Source: Bacillota bacterium
Lineage (GTDB): Bacteria; Bacillota; UBA4882; UBA8346
Direction of reading: 5' to 3'
Length of the DNA stretch: 28,668 nt
Assembly: GCA_023402395.1 (NCBI GenBank)
Contig: JAEYGI010000059.1
Location: 1-28,668 of the forward strand
The notes below the pieces were generated by a model that ran no database searches, had not been told where the DNA came from, and was given only the letters and a program-made list of their open reading frames with translations. How positions within the stretch are numbered: position 1 is the first letter of the stretch; every line of letters begins with the position of its first letter. The position numbers and the translations under genes were made by a program. Shown in pieces: positions 14,942-23,377 of the stretch.

Positions 14942-15441
14942 GGGGAAGATGATCTGGGGACCTATCGCCGTCTCTGGCACAGATGGCAAGAATCCCCTGA
15001 TCCCAAGAATGAAATCCATTTGCAAGGGGAACGGTTCCCCATTGAACGGCGTTGACCGCCGCTTGACGGGGAACCGTTCCCCTTGCATGTTTTGCGACTG
15101 AAGAAGAATGGGGAACCGCTCCCCCGGGAATGGGGGTAATTCCCGCTGGATCGGGAACAACGGATAATCCATGGGGAACGACTGCCACTCCATGAGGAAC
15201 CTCCGTAATTCGAAGGGGAATGATTCCCCCGGAAGTGGCGGTGAGTCCTCCTTGAATGGGAGTGAGTGCAGGTGATTGCATTCCGGTTGCTCCGGGAATG
15301 GGACAATTTTCCTAAGGAAGATTTAAGGCTGATGGAGAGTCTCGAGTTGTTGCAACTCGTACAAGTAATCATCCTTGATCCGCGCCGCTCCTCCCCCCGG
15401 GAACTGGTAATCTCCGTCGATAAATCCCTTGCCGCCAAGAA
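14942..15441. repeat. 21-nt tandem array 2, dyad-symmetric units (GGGGAA-type)
   Basis: After feoA there is no credible gene until 15651. Starting at 14942 the DNA divides into about 20-24 units of 21 nt. Units beginning GGGGAA occur at 14942, 15026, 15068, 15110, 15173 and 15215, all exact multiples of 21 apart. The best cores are 15-nt dyads with 6-bp arms: GGGGAACGGTTCCCC (15026), GGGGAACCGTTCCCC (15068) and GGGGAATGATTCCCC (15215). A unit between the first two has a different dyad in the same phase, CGGCGTTGACCGCCG (15047). Each core is followed by a 6-nt linker. A 17-nt dyad centred on 15351 is out of phase by 3. The right edge decays gradually, and several minus-strand frames stay open across it as a by-product of the period. 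Confidence 0.8.
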
Positions 15442-15538
15442 AGACCGGGAAGGACTTGCAAAAACTCCGGCCGAAAGCAGTGTTGGTTTTTAAAAGAATC
15501 CGTCAATTCCACAGGAAATTCCCTCCATTCATGGAATA

Positions 15539-15580
15539 TTGTCATGAACGGATGGTTTTGATCATCCCTTTTCATGACAA
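15539..15580. repeat. Nested inverted repeat upstream of the 15651 gene
   Basis: TTGTCATGAA (15539-15548) is perfectly complementary to TTCATGACAA (15571-15580); inside, GGATG (15550-15554) pairs with CATCC (15563-15567) around an 8-nt loop. No T-run follows, and it lies 70 bases before the start codon of the next gene, so an operator or leader structure is more likely than a terminator. Confidence 0.55.
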
Positions 15581-15650
15581 GCGGTTTGCAATCGTATCAC
15601 CTGGTCAAAATAAGAAACTTAAGAAAATAAACCAAAGGGGGTAGAATCTG

Positions 15651-16151
15651 ATGGCGAATGAACCGGGGGAAAGTTCCGCCGGCTGCTGTCCCAAGTTTGA
15701 CCCGGCCCCGTGGCAGGAGAAGACCTTTGTCTGGGAAGACAAGCCGTTTATCAAAGAGGCCATTTGGCAACTGTTCCACATGCCGTTACCCTGGACGGTC
15801 AACCGAAGCATCGGGCGCATGTGGAGCAAGGCGCAAGCCGCCGGAGCGGCTCCGGAACTCAAAGACTTTCTGATGCTGGCGTACGATCCGTCGCCGTGGC
15901 GGTCCGAATTTTATCTGGCGGTTACCGGGGATGTGCCCGGAGCTGAAAACATCCGGCTATCCGGAACTTTTTTGACCAAGGCGTTTGACGGGCCGTTCAG
16001 CGCGGTCCCCCAATGGATCCGGGAGATGGACCGCTATCTTGCATCCAACGGCGAAATCGCCAAGAAGCATTACTTTTACTTCACCACTTGTCCGAAGTGC
16101 GCCAGGGTCTATGGGCACAATTACGTGGTGGCATTCGCCCAGGTGAATTGA
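15651..16151 (+). CDS. Conserved protein of unknown function, CCPKF...YFYFTTCPKC type
   Basis: A 166-residue soluble protein. I recognise the overall pattern as a conserved bacterial family often labelled only 'hydrolase', without being able to name an experimentally supported function. Hallmarks are an N-terminal CCPKFDPAPW, the segment WEDKPFIKEAIWQLFHMPLPW, SGTFLTKAFDGPFS, and near the end a Cys pair in YFYFTTCPKCARVYGHNY followed by VVAFAQVN. The early CC and late C-x-x-C suggest metal or redox chemistry, but this is inference. ATG 15651 follows AAAGGGGG at 9-nt spacing. It ends in its own terminator, so it is probably monocistronic. Confidence 0.75.
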   Translation: MANEPGESSAGCCPKFDPAPWQEKTFVWEDKPFIKEAIWQLFHMPLPWTVNRSIGRMWSKAQAAGAAPELKDFLMLAYDPSPWRSEFYLAVTGDVPGAENIRLSGTFLTKAFDGPFSAVPQWIREMDRYLASNGEIAKKHYFYFTTCPKCARVYGHNYVVAFAQVN

Positions 16152-16202
16152 TCAGTCATCGCCGGATAATCACGATTTTGAATTCTCGCTTCACCAAAGC
16201 GC

Positions 16203-16229
16203 AACTCCGAAACGGGGAGTTAAATTTTT
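16203..16229 (+). terminator. Intrinsic terminator after the 15651 gene
   Basis: AACTCC (16203-16208) pairs with GGAGTT (16216-16221) around a 7-nt loop, followed by AAATTTTTG. Located 51 bases after the stop codon. Confidence 0.6.
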
Positions 16230-16283
16230 GTAATAACCGGAAACATCGCCAGCCATCGAAAGGGTCAGGCGTTCCGACAGCGA

Positions 16284-16298
16284 AATAACCAATAACCA
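16284..16298. repeat. Two-copy seed of the AACCAAT heptamer
   Basis: AATAACCAATAACCA holds two tandem copies of the same 7-nt unit that forms the long array at the right end of the window; related AACCA strings continue to 16316. It lies in the leader of the thioesterase gene. Confidence 0.6.
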
Positions 16299-16331
16299 GT
16301 TGCCAATGATAACCAAAGGAGCGCCTTTCGT

Positions 16332-17063
16332 ATGTATCCAACCCATAATGAATCCTTTCGAATCAAATCGTACGAAGTGGATTTTGCGGACAAACTGAAA
16401 CTTTCCTCCCTGTTCCTTTTCTTTCAGGAGTCGGCTTACAACCACGCCGAAAGTTACGGCCTGGGGTATAACGGGTTAAAGGAAAAGGGGCTGTTTTGGG
16501 TTCTTTCCCGGATCAAGGTAAACTTGTTCGCTTATCCATTGGAACGCGACCTGATCCGGATCGAAACCTGGCCCAAGGGTGTCAGCCGGTTGGCCGCCTT
16601 CCGTGATTTCCAGGTCACCGATGAAGCCGGACGTCTCTTAATAGCGGTCACCAGCCAGTGGCTGGTGCTCGACGTTGCGACCAAGCGGCCGCGGCGGGTC
16701 GAATTTTTGCCGCAATTGCTTCCGATCTATGAAGGGAAGGAAGCCATCGTGGACGAACTGGAAAAGCTGCATTCTCCGGGCGAGCTGGAGCATTGCCATG
16801 ACAAACGGGCCGCGGCCAGCGATGTCGATATCAACCGGCATGTTAATAATGCCAAGTATATTGATTGGATCACCGATTGCTTTTCCCTGGAGGAGCTGGA
16901 GCGGCGGCCGATTCGATCCCTGCAGGTCAATTATTTGGCGGAGGTCGGCTATGGGGAGGAAGTGGCGATCCGCCGCGGCCGGGAAACGGACGGGCGGACC
17001 TATATCGAAGGGATGAAGCAGGGTGCCGGAGCGGTGGCCTTCAATGCCTTGATCGAATTCTAA
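16332..17063 (+). CDS. Acyl-ACP thioesterase
   Basis: A 243-residue double hot-dog thioesterase of the FatA/FatB-like bacterial family, which releases free fatty acids from acyl-carrier protein in the cytoplasm. The N-terminal hot-dog has FRIKSYEVDFADKLKLSSL and FQESAYNHAESYGLG; WVLSRIKVNLFAYPLERD and AFRDFQVTDEAGRLL follow. The second half has the catalytic motif SDVDINRHVNNAKYIDWI, containing the N-R-H core, and ends with SLQVNYLAEVGYGEEV. Length fits bacterial members. ATG 16332 follows AAAGGAG with a longish spacer. No fatty-acid genes flank it, so it looks like a stand-alone gene. Confidence 0.92.
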   Translation: MYPTHNESFRIKSYEVDFADKLKLSSLFLFFQESAYNHAESYGLGYNGLKEKGLFWVLSRIKVNLFAYPLERDLIRIETWPKGVSRLAAFRDFQVTDEAGRLLIAVTSQWLVLDVATKRPRRVEFLPQLLPIYEGKEAIVDELEKLHSPGELEHCHDKRAAASDVDINRHVNNAKYIDWITDCFSLEELERRPIRSLQVNYLAEVGYGEEVAIRRGRETDGRTYIEGMKQGAGAVAFNALIEF

Positions 17064-17204
17064 GGTTCTGGTTTCAAAGCGATGCTCACCAGGGAATGCG
17101 CCCGAATGAAGATTCCGGACGCCAAGTGGAGCGGCCGGTTGCGAGCCATCTTCGGAAATTAACATTTTGGGAAATTAAGTAGTAATGGAAAGGGGCGATC
17201 GTCC

Positions 17205-18020
17205 ATGACCTCATTGCAAGTTAATCAGGAGCTTTGCACCCGTTGCGGAGTTTGTTCCGAAGTCTGTCCTACCGGTGTCCTCGACTTGGAGAACGCTGGA
17301 CCAAAGCTAATCTATCCTCCGGGGTGCATCGCCTGCGGCCATTGCGTCGCAGCCTGTCCCGAGGCGGCGCTGGACCATCCCAAGGCGCCGCTGGCCAATC
17401 AAACGCCGCTAGAACACTTTCCGGTCCTTGAGCCGTTCACGGCTGCGGCCTTCTTGCGGTCCCGGCGGTCGATCCGCAGTTACCGGAACCAGGCGGTACC
17501 GAAGGAAAAGATCCTGGAGTTGCTGGAGATTGCCCGGTTCGCGCCAACCGGCGGCAACTCGCAGGGTCTTTCCTATCTGGTGATCGACAATCCTTTGGTT
17601 TTGAAAGAAATCACCGGCGCCACCGTGGATTGGATGGAGGAACAAATGAAGTCCGGAGCGGAGTGGGGCCAACGGTACGCCTCGGTGGTAAGCGTCTACC
17701 GGAAGACCGGTGCCGATGTTATTTTGCGGGGCGCCCCCTGTCTGATTGTGGCCACCGCGCCGGCTGGATTTGCCATCGGCCACGATAATGCCCGGTTCGC
17801 TCTCGAATATGTCGAGCTTTACGCGACAGCGTTGGGGCTCGGCACCTGCTGGGCCGGTTTCGTGGAGATTTGCGCGGCGTCGAATTTCGCACCGCTGCGG
17901 GAAGCCATGAAGCTCCCCGCCGGGACAGTGGTGGCCGGAGCAATGATGGTCGGATATCCGAAGTACGCATATCGCCGCCTGGTCGACCGGAATCCGCTGA
18001 AGGTGAGTTGGCTGGAGTAA
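17205..18020 (+). CDS. Ferredoxin-nitroreductase fusion protein
   Basis: A 271-residue protein with an N-terminal 2[4Fe-4S] ferredoxin domain and a C-terminal FMN nitroreductase domain. The cluster cysteines are C11, C14, C17, C21 (CTRCGVCSEVC) and C41, C44, C47, C51 (CIACGHCVAAC). The nitroreductase part (about 80-265) shows the FMN-binding SRRSIRSYRNQAV, the conserved ARFAPTGGNSQG and the late LGLGTCWAGF. The fusion lets the flavin receive electrons from low-potential carriers rather than directly from NAD(P)H, which is typical of anaerobes. Physiological substrate is unknown. The start is ATG 17205 after AAAGGGG. It is 42 bases upstream of the AlkZ-related gene, on the same strand, so they may be co-transcribed. 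Confidence 0.92.
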   Translation: MTSLQVNQELCTRCGVCSEVCPTGVLDLENAGPKLIYPPGCIACGHCVAACPEAALDHPKAPLANQTPLEHFPVLEPFTAAAFLRSRRSIRSYRNQAVPKEKILELLEIARFAPTGGNSQGLSYLVIDNPLVLKEITGATVDWMEEQMKSGAEWGQRYASVVSVYRKTGADVILRGAPCLIVATAPAGFAIGHDNARFALEYVELYATALGLGTCWAGFVEICAASNFAPLREAMKLPAGTVVAGAMMVGYPKYAYRRLVDRNPLKVSWLE

Positions 18021-18062
18021 AACCGCTCCGGACGGTGCAAGGTATTTTGGAGGAGGCCTACG

Positions 18063-18914
18063 ATGTCGGATCAAATGTTGACCCTGGCGCAATTGAATCA
18101 AGCCCGCGCTGGCCAAAACCGTCTCGACAACGGCCAGCGGATCCGGGATGATGACGGCGCTTGCCGGTTCATTCGCGAGCGGGGGTTTGTGCTGCTGATG
18201 GCGGTTCACGGGGTCCCTCTGCCTAGCCTCTCCGAGGCCGACGAGGCGGAGCCTTGGGCCGGCTTTGAGATCACCGATCGGGCCTGGGCCTGGAAAGAGA
18301 CGTTGCCCGGCCGGAAGCTCTGCGCCTATGCCAAGCTAATTCACGGCCGGGGAACGTTCATCGACTGGCGGCTGTATCCGTCGTTTTTGAGGGTCTACGG
18401 GCCGGATGGCGATCCGGATTACGAATACGAAAACGGCCGGCTTGACCGGGCTGAACGGGATCTTTACCGAATTGTGGCCGAGTACGGTCCGATCGATTCC
18501 AGGGGATTGTGGAGGCGGGCCAAGCCCATCTTCGGTGAGAAACGCCACCGTTTCACCGCCGCCCTAGACCGGCTCCAGGCCCGTTTCTATGTCACGGTGG
18601 CCGGCGGGTCGTTGGAAGGCTGGTCGCTGCATACCTGGGATCTGGTGGAACGGCAGGCGCCGCCGGAGGCGCTGACCCATCTTCCATCCGGGGATGATGC
18701 GAGGAGACTCATTCTGGAGCAGACGATCCATAATTCGGTGGCCGTGACCGAGCGGACCCTTCGTTCTGTTTTGCGGTGGCATCCAGAGGAATTGCGGCGC
18801 GGCATCGCCGCGTTAACGAACGACGGCCGCATCGATTCCGTGACCGTTGAGCGGGAAGGTTTGGCCTTTACCCCGTTGGTCGGGGACGGAGTGTCCCTGG
18901 AATGCAAACGATGA
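18063..18914 (+). CDS. AlkZ/YcaQ-related winged-helix protein
   Basis: A 283-residue protein with the look of the HTH_42 family that includes the DNA glycosylases AlkZ and YcaQ, which unhook alkylated bases or crosslinks. It is shorter than AlkZ or YcaQ (about 370-410). Recognisable parts are ACRFIRERGFVLLMAVHGVPLPS at the start, a central AYAKLIHGRGTFIDWRLYPSF and a winged-helix-like segment, YRIVAEYGPIDSRGLWRRAK, that reads like the family's DNA-binding part. The C-terminal third (LRSVLRWHPEELRRGIAAL) looks like a second helical-winged element. Whether it retains glycosylase activity cannot be judged. ATG 18063 follows GGAGGAGG. Assignment is by overall resemblance, not a diagnostic motif. 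Confidence 0.65.
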   Translation: MSDQMLTLAQLNQARAGQNRLDNGQRIRDDDGACRFIRERGFVLLMAVHGVPLPSLSEADEAEPWAGFEITDRAWAWKETLPGRKLCAYAKLIHGRGTFIDWRLYPSFLRVYGPDGDPDYEYENGRLDRAERDLYRIVAEYGPIDSRGLWRRAKPIFGEKRHRFTAALDRLQARFYVTVAGGSLEGWSLHTWDLVERQAPPEALTHLPSGDDARRLILEQTIHNSVAVTERTLRSVLRWHPEELRRGIAALTNDGRIDSVTVEREGLAFTPLVGDGVSLECKR

Positions 18915-18929
18915 TTTTACACTTCTTGG

Positions 18930-18958
18930 TTTGCGCTTTGGCCGCGATATGATATAGT
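18930..18958 (+). promoter_or_regulatory. Possible promoter for the 18987 gene pair
   Basis: TTTGCG (18930-18935), 17-nt spacer and TATAGT (18953-18958), 28 bases before the start codon. The -10 is good, the -35 poor. Confidence 0.45.
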
Positions 18959-18986
18959 GGAATGAGAAATTGCTGACGGAGTAGGG

Positions 18987-21155
18987 ATGAGAATACGGTT
19001 CGTACGGCTGCTGCTTTTGACCATGATCACGGCCATCATTGCCCCGGCCCCGGCTGAATCCGCGCCGGACCGGAAACAGGTGGTTTTGATCGATCTGCCC
19101 CGGTTCGATTTGGCCGAGATCAGTGCCGAATACCCCCGCATCTCTCAAATGCTGTCCACTGCCGCCACCGGTTTAATTGCGTTTCCGGGCGCGGCGCCCC
19201 TAACTCCGGAGCAAGTCTATCTCTTTTTTAACAGCGGGACGATTATCAAACTGCCGCGTCAGAGCGATGGGCTTTACAATGCCGGAGAGGCCGTCGGTTA
19301 CGGTTCCGCCGGACAGTACTATCAGATGTCAACCGGCCGGCCGGTTCCGTCCGCGAGCGGCGTGAATCTGAATCTGTTTAAGATCATCGCCGTCAACGGT
19401 GAGTTGGAAACCACTTTTCTGGGAGGGTTCGGCGCCGCGATCCACCGCTTGGGCTTCCAAACCGCGGCCATCGGGAACGCCGACACCGATCGGGCGAATC
19501 GGTCCGGGGCGGCCCTGGTAATGGACGGAGACGGGTTGATCGATTGGAGTGCCGTGGGAGCGGAAACACTGTACCGGGACAAGGATTTCCCCTATGGGAT
19601 CCGGACCGATCCCGATGCCGTCCTCCGCTATTACCGGTTGTTCCGGGAACGGTCGGAAGCGATGGTGATCACGCTCGGCGATTTGGAACGGGTGGAAAGC
19701 TACGGGCAGTTCCTTGAGAAAGGCCGCCGTTCCGATTTCCGGACTCTTGTTTTACGCGATTACGACCGGCTACTGGGCCGGATCATGGATGAGACCGACT
19801 TCCGGACCACGCTGTTGATTTTTTTCACTTGCTTGCCCCCGGAAAAGGAGGGCCGGATGAGCACCGGCCTGACTCCGGTCGCTTTGAAGGGACCTGGTTT
19901 TGACTCGGGAGTCCTGTATTCGGCAACCACTCGCCAATCGGGTTTGATTACTTATCAGGATCTGCGGTCCGCGGCCATCAAATATCTTCATGGTCGGGCC
20001 GAATTGATGCCTGTCCGCCAGCGGGCCGGAGATTGGCGGGAGGTTCAGCGCAACCAGAGCGGGTTGGTCACAAACTACTCGGTCCGCTGGCCGCTGTTGA
20101 CCGTTTACAGCTACCTGTTGATCGGGCTGATGCTGTTGCTGATCGCGGGACTGTTCAACCGTTTCATCCGCCGGATCGTCCCGGCCTTAACCTGGTTCTA
20201 TCTGTTTTTGACGGCGTTCCCGGCCGCGTTTTTGGCGGTGGCCTTAATCAATCCGCTGGACTGGGTCTCCATTTTGGCTTGGTCGTTCGGAATTGCCGGA
20301 GTCATTTTCGGCATCGCGGCTTGGCGGGCCAAAGGAGACCGTTGGATGACACTGGCGTGGATCGCCGGGATCACCGTGGGAATAGTGCTAATGGACGGCC
20401 TGGGGAACGGTCGGCTGGAACTTTACTCCTTCCTCGGGTATTCGGCCGTTTCCGCCGGCCGGTTTTACGGGATTGGAAACGAATACATGGGCATCCTGCT
20501 GGGTTCCTACATCGTGGCTGTTTCATTGCTGCTAAAGAAGAACGGCCGCCGGAACGCCGCATTGCTCTGGTTTAATCTGGCCGCGCTTTGTTTTATCTTT
20601 CTTCATCCGTACCTGGGAGCCGATATCGGGGGCGGGATCACGGTATTGATGGGCTTGGGCCTTACCAATTATTTGTGGCTGAGACAGCCGGTCCGGTTCA
20701 GGGAGATCGGCTGGTGGACGCTGATTGCCATCGCGATCATGGTTTTGATCGGAGTGTGGGATCTCCGGAACAATCCCAACTCCATGAGCCATTTGGGCCA
20801 ATTGCTGGCCCTGGTGCGGGAAAACGGCGTCGGAGCCCTGGGAATGATTATCACCCGGAAATTGGACTTGAATCTTCGGCTGATCGGATCTACCCCACTG
20901 GCACCGTTATTGATCGGGTTGCTGCTGGCAATCCCCATTCTCTACCGTTATCCGCCGCGGCGGGTTCGAGTCCTGATTGACCGCTACCCCGAGTTGATGG
21001 CCGGCTTCACCGGATTCGGCATTACCGCCCTGATCGGATTGTTGGTCAATGATTCGGGGATTACGGCTGCGGCGCTGATGTCGGTGTACGGCCTGATTAT
21101 GTTGATGATGGCGCTCAGCGAAGCGCGGGGCGGCCTGAACGAGGATAACCAATGA
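18987..21155 (+). CDS. Polytopic membrane protein with alkaline-phosphatase-like ectodomain (paralog A)
   Basis: 722 residues: signal peptide (about 1-25), a large extracytoplasmic domain (about 28-355), then about ten membrane helices (about 366-715). The ectodomain follows the alkaline phosphatase/sulfatase order of strands: VVLIDLPRFD at the start, AAIGNADTD, then LLIFFTCLPP where active members have a T-S-D-H-G motif, followed by TPVALKGPGF. The metal-binding Asp-His is therefore missing and the domain is probably inactive (inference). The membrane part has motifs shared with its neighbour: GRFYGIGNEYMGI (about 491), GADIGGG, IITRKLDLNLRLIGSTP and LVNDSGITAAA. I do not recognise a characterised family. 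It overlaps paralog B by ATGA, so both are made together. Confidence 0.8.
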   Translation: MRIRFVRLLLLTMITAIIAPAPAESAPDRKQVVLIDLPRFDLAEISAEYPRISQMLSTAATGLIAFPGAAPLTPEQVYLFFNSGTIIKLPRQSDGLYNAGEAVGYGSAGQYYQMSTGRPVPSASGVNLNLFKIIAVNGELETTFLGGFGAAIHRLGFQTAAIGNADTDRANRSGAALVMDGDGLIDWSAVGAETLYRDKDFPYGIRTDPDAVLRYYRLFRERSEAMVITLGDLERVESYGQFLEKGRRSDFRTLVLRDYDRLLGRIMDETDFRTTLLIFFTCLPPEKEGRMSTGLTPVALKGPGFDSGVLYSATTRQSGLITYQDLRSAAIKYLHGRAELMPVRQRAGDWREVQRNQSGLVTNYSVRWPLLTVYSYLLIGLMLLLIAGLFNRFIRRIVPALTWFYLFLTAFPAAFLAVALINPLDWVSILAWSFGIAGVIFGIAAWRAKGDRWMTLAWIAGITVGIVLMDGLGNGRLELYSFLGYSAVSAGRFYGIGNEYMGILLGSYIVAVSLLLKKNGRRNAALLWFNLAALCFIFLHPYLGADIGGGITVLMGLGLTNYLWLRQPVRFREIGWWTLIAIAIMVLIGVWDLRNNPNSMSHLGQLLALVRENGVGALGMIITRKLDLNLRLIGSTPLAPLLIGLLLAIPILYRYPPRRVRVLIDRYPELMAGFTGFGITALIGLLVNDSGITAAALMSVYGLIMLMMALSEARGGLNEDNQ

Positions 21156-23350
21156 AGCGATACTGCAGCCTAGGCGTAGCGTTATTAATCCTGCTTTCCC
21201 TGATGGGGCCGGCGGGAATGGCCGGTCCGGCTCAAAAACCGGCCGCTGAATCTTCTAAAACCATCATCGTTATCGTTGCCGACAAATTGGATGGACTGGG
21301 GTTGTTCAACAGCGACCGTCCCGCGATCAAACAATTGCTTGCGTCGGGCGCCTGCGGCCTGATGAATATACGCAGCGCGTCGGGGTATATCGACACCGGC
21401 AGCGGATATCTGACGCTGGGGTCCGGTGGCAGGAGCTCGGCGCGATCCTTATTTACAGGGGCGCTGGAGCCGGAAGCGCCCTATCTTCAAAGTGAAGCAG
21501 CGGCCTATCTTCGCTGGAGCTTTGCCGATTCCCGGGTTGAGCCGGGGAATCTGATCGCGCCGGAAATGGGTTTTCTGCTCAACCAGGCCGAAAACGGAAG
21601 TTATCCGTCCAGCCCCGGTGAGCTTGGCGCGATGTTTCGCGCCAATGGCTGGATTACCGGCCTTATCGGCAACCTGGACACGGGCGACGGCCGGTTCCGT
21701 CCGGGCGGATTTTTGGTGGCAGACAAGCGGGGTGTGATTGATCGCGGATTTCTCTCTGGCGCGGTAAACCGGAGCGATCCCCGCTATCCGAGTGGTTTCC
21801 GGCTTGATTCCCGGGCCGTGGTCCAAACTTTGAGCCGGCGCATTGGTGACCGGGAACTGATGATCATCGATTACGGCGATTTTTACCGGCTCGACTACTA
21901 TCAAAACCAGATGTCACCCGCCCGTTTCCAGGCGTTGACGCAGGCGGCCTGGGCTGATTTTGATCAATTTCTCGGCGAGGTGCTGGCACTCCGGGCGGTA
22001 CGGCCTTTTTCGCTGGTCTTGCTGTCGCCCTCGATCTCCAAAGTCGGGAGGGGTCAAGGCAATTTGCTGTCGCCGATCGTGATTATAGATCCGCGCTACC
22101 CTCCGGGGCTGTTGACCTCGGGGACCACCAAGTGGAGCGGCTTGGTGGCGAATATCGATTTCCTGCCGACGCTGGCCCGGATGGGCAATCTGCCGGGGCG
22201 GAGAGCATTGCCGGGCCGAATCATGAAAGCGGAGGCCGGAGCCGAGGTCCAGCGGTTGCTGGCGGACCTGAACGCCCGGCTGGTGCGGTTTAATTCCAGT
22301 CAACGCGGGACTTTGGACTGGTATATGGCACTGATCTCATTGGGCTGGATCGTCGGCATCGGTGGATTCTGGTTTCAAAAGAAACTCTTGGCAAGTTCCG
22401 CCCTGACGCTCGTCCTGAGCGTACCGTTGGCCTTAATTCTCCTTCCCGCGCTGCCCGATGGGCTTTGGAACCCGTTTGGCTTTTTGCTGGTTACGATGAT
22501 TTTGGGCGCGGCATTCAGCTTCATCCGTCCCACCTGGAAGCGGGCCTGGCTCCTGGCCGGGCTAGTCTGGTTGATTCTGATCATTGACCAGACTTCCGGG
22601 TGGCGATTGATCCGTTTTTCGGCCCTGGGCTATAACGCGATGGCCGGATCCCGCTATTACGGAATGGGCAATGAATTTATGGGGATTTTTCTGGCGGCTT
22701 CCCTGATCTTCGCCCATTTGACGCAGACGGTCGTCCGAAAAAAATGGCCGGTCTGGATCGTTCTCGGCGCGAGCATCGGGATTTTGTGCATCCCGCAGTT
22801 CGGGGCGAAATTCGGCGGCATTTTGGCGGGCACCGCCGGATTCGCCTTCTATCTGTCCCGGCTGTACGGGCTGAAGTGGCTTAATAAGCGTTTCTGGCTC
22901 GCGGTCGCCGGATTTTTTTTGTTGCTGTTGATGCTTGGCTGGTGGGACAGCTTGCGGCCGCCCGGGGTTCAAACCCATATCGGCCGGTTTATCCGGCTGA
23001 TCCTCTCCGGCGATTGGGGGCAAACCCTCCAAATTATCGGCCGGAAGCTGGAAATGAACCTGAAATTGACCGGGGCCAGTCCCTGGATGCGGATTATCTT
23101 GCTGGCGGCTGTAAGCGGAGTGGCTTACCGGATTCTGTTTAGAAGAGACGTGGCCGGTCCGGGAGAAACCAAAATGGTCCTGGACGCGGTTTTGGCCACC
23201 GGAATCGCGGCGTATCTGGTGAACGACGCCGGAGTGCTCGCGTTCGCGACTTGCCTGGCATTCGGTTATACTTATATTCTGCTTCGGGTGGTTGACAGTG
23301 CTCCCCATCCCCGGGCCGCGGCGGCGGAAGCAATTCCGGACGGCGGATAA
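21152..23350 (+). CDS. Polytopic membrane protein with alkaline-phosphatase-like ectodomain (paralog B)
   Basis: 732 residues with the same plan as paralog A: signal peptide (about 1-25), ectodomain (about 36-385) and about ten membrane helices. The ectodomain is closer to the phosphatase/sulfatase fold: IIVIVADKLDGLG at strand 1, DTGSGYLTLGSGGRSSA, and the characteristic closing LVANIDFLPTLARMG (about 331-345). The usual T-S-D-H-G metal site is replaced by LLSPSISK, so catalysis is doubtful. The membrane domain repeats the paired motifs: SRYYGMGNEFMGI (about 500), GAKFGGI, IIGRKLEMNLKLTGASP and LVNDAGVLAFA. Conservation between A and B is strongest in the membrane half, suggesting that this carries the shared function. 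The pair probably acts as a heteromer in the inner membrane. Confidence 0.8.
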   Translation: MKRYCSLGVALLILLSLMGPAGMAGPAQKPAAESSKTIIVIVADKLDGLGLFNSDRPAIKQLLASGACGLMNIRSASGYIDTGSGYLTLGSGGRSSARSLFTGALEPEAPYLQSEAAAYLRWSFADSRVEPGNLIAPEMGFLLNQAENGSYPSSPGELGAMFRANGWITGLIGNLDTGDGRFRPGGFLVADKRGVIDRGFLSGAVNRSDPRYPSGFRLDSRAVVQTLSRRIGDRELMIIDYGDFYRLDYYQNQMSPARFQALTQAAWADFDQFLGEVLALRAVRPFSLVLLSPSISKVGRGQGNLLSPIVIIDPRYPPGLLTSGTTKWSGLVANIDFLPTLARMGNLPGRRALPGRIMKAEAGAEVQRLLADLNARLVRFNSSQRGTLDWYMALISLGWIVGIGGFWFQKKLLASSALTLVLSVPLALILLPALPDGLWNPFGFLLVTMILGAAFSFIRPTWKRAWLLAGLVWLILIIDQTSGWRLIRFSALGYNAMAGSRYYGMGNEFMGIFLAASLIFAHLTQTVVRKKWPVWIVLGASIGILCIPQFGAKFGGILAGTAGFAFYLSRLYGLKWLNKRFWLAVAGFFLLLLMLGWWDSLRPPGVQTHIGRFIRLILSGDWGQTLQIIGRKLEMNLKLTGASPWMRIILLAAVSGVAYRILFRRDVAGPGETKMVLDAVLATGIAAYLVNDAGVLAFATCLAFGYTYILLRVVDSAPHPRAAAAEAIPDGG

Positions 23351-23377
23351 ACGAACCGTGTCAACTTGGGCACGGCG

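Noticed and set aside
14724..15438. Several overlapping minus-strand ORFs (185, 158 and 88 codons) with VPHG- or GERFP-type heptads
   Set aside because: All three minus frames are partly open across array 2 and one runs antisense through feoA. This is expected from a stop-poor 21-nt period, and no frame has a convincing ribosome binding site.
17106..17162. An 18-codon ORF between the thioesterase and nitroreductase genes (MKIPDAKWSGRLRAIFGN)
   Set aside because: Too short, no ribosome binding site and no recognisable similarity; could be a remnant but cannot be supported.
23351..23377. A shared terminator between the convergent paralog B and ABC ATPase genes
   Set aside because: Only a 5-bp CCGTG/CACGG pairing with no T-run is visible.
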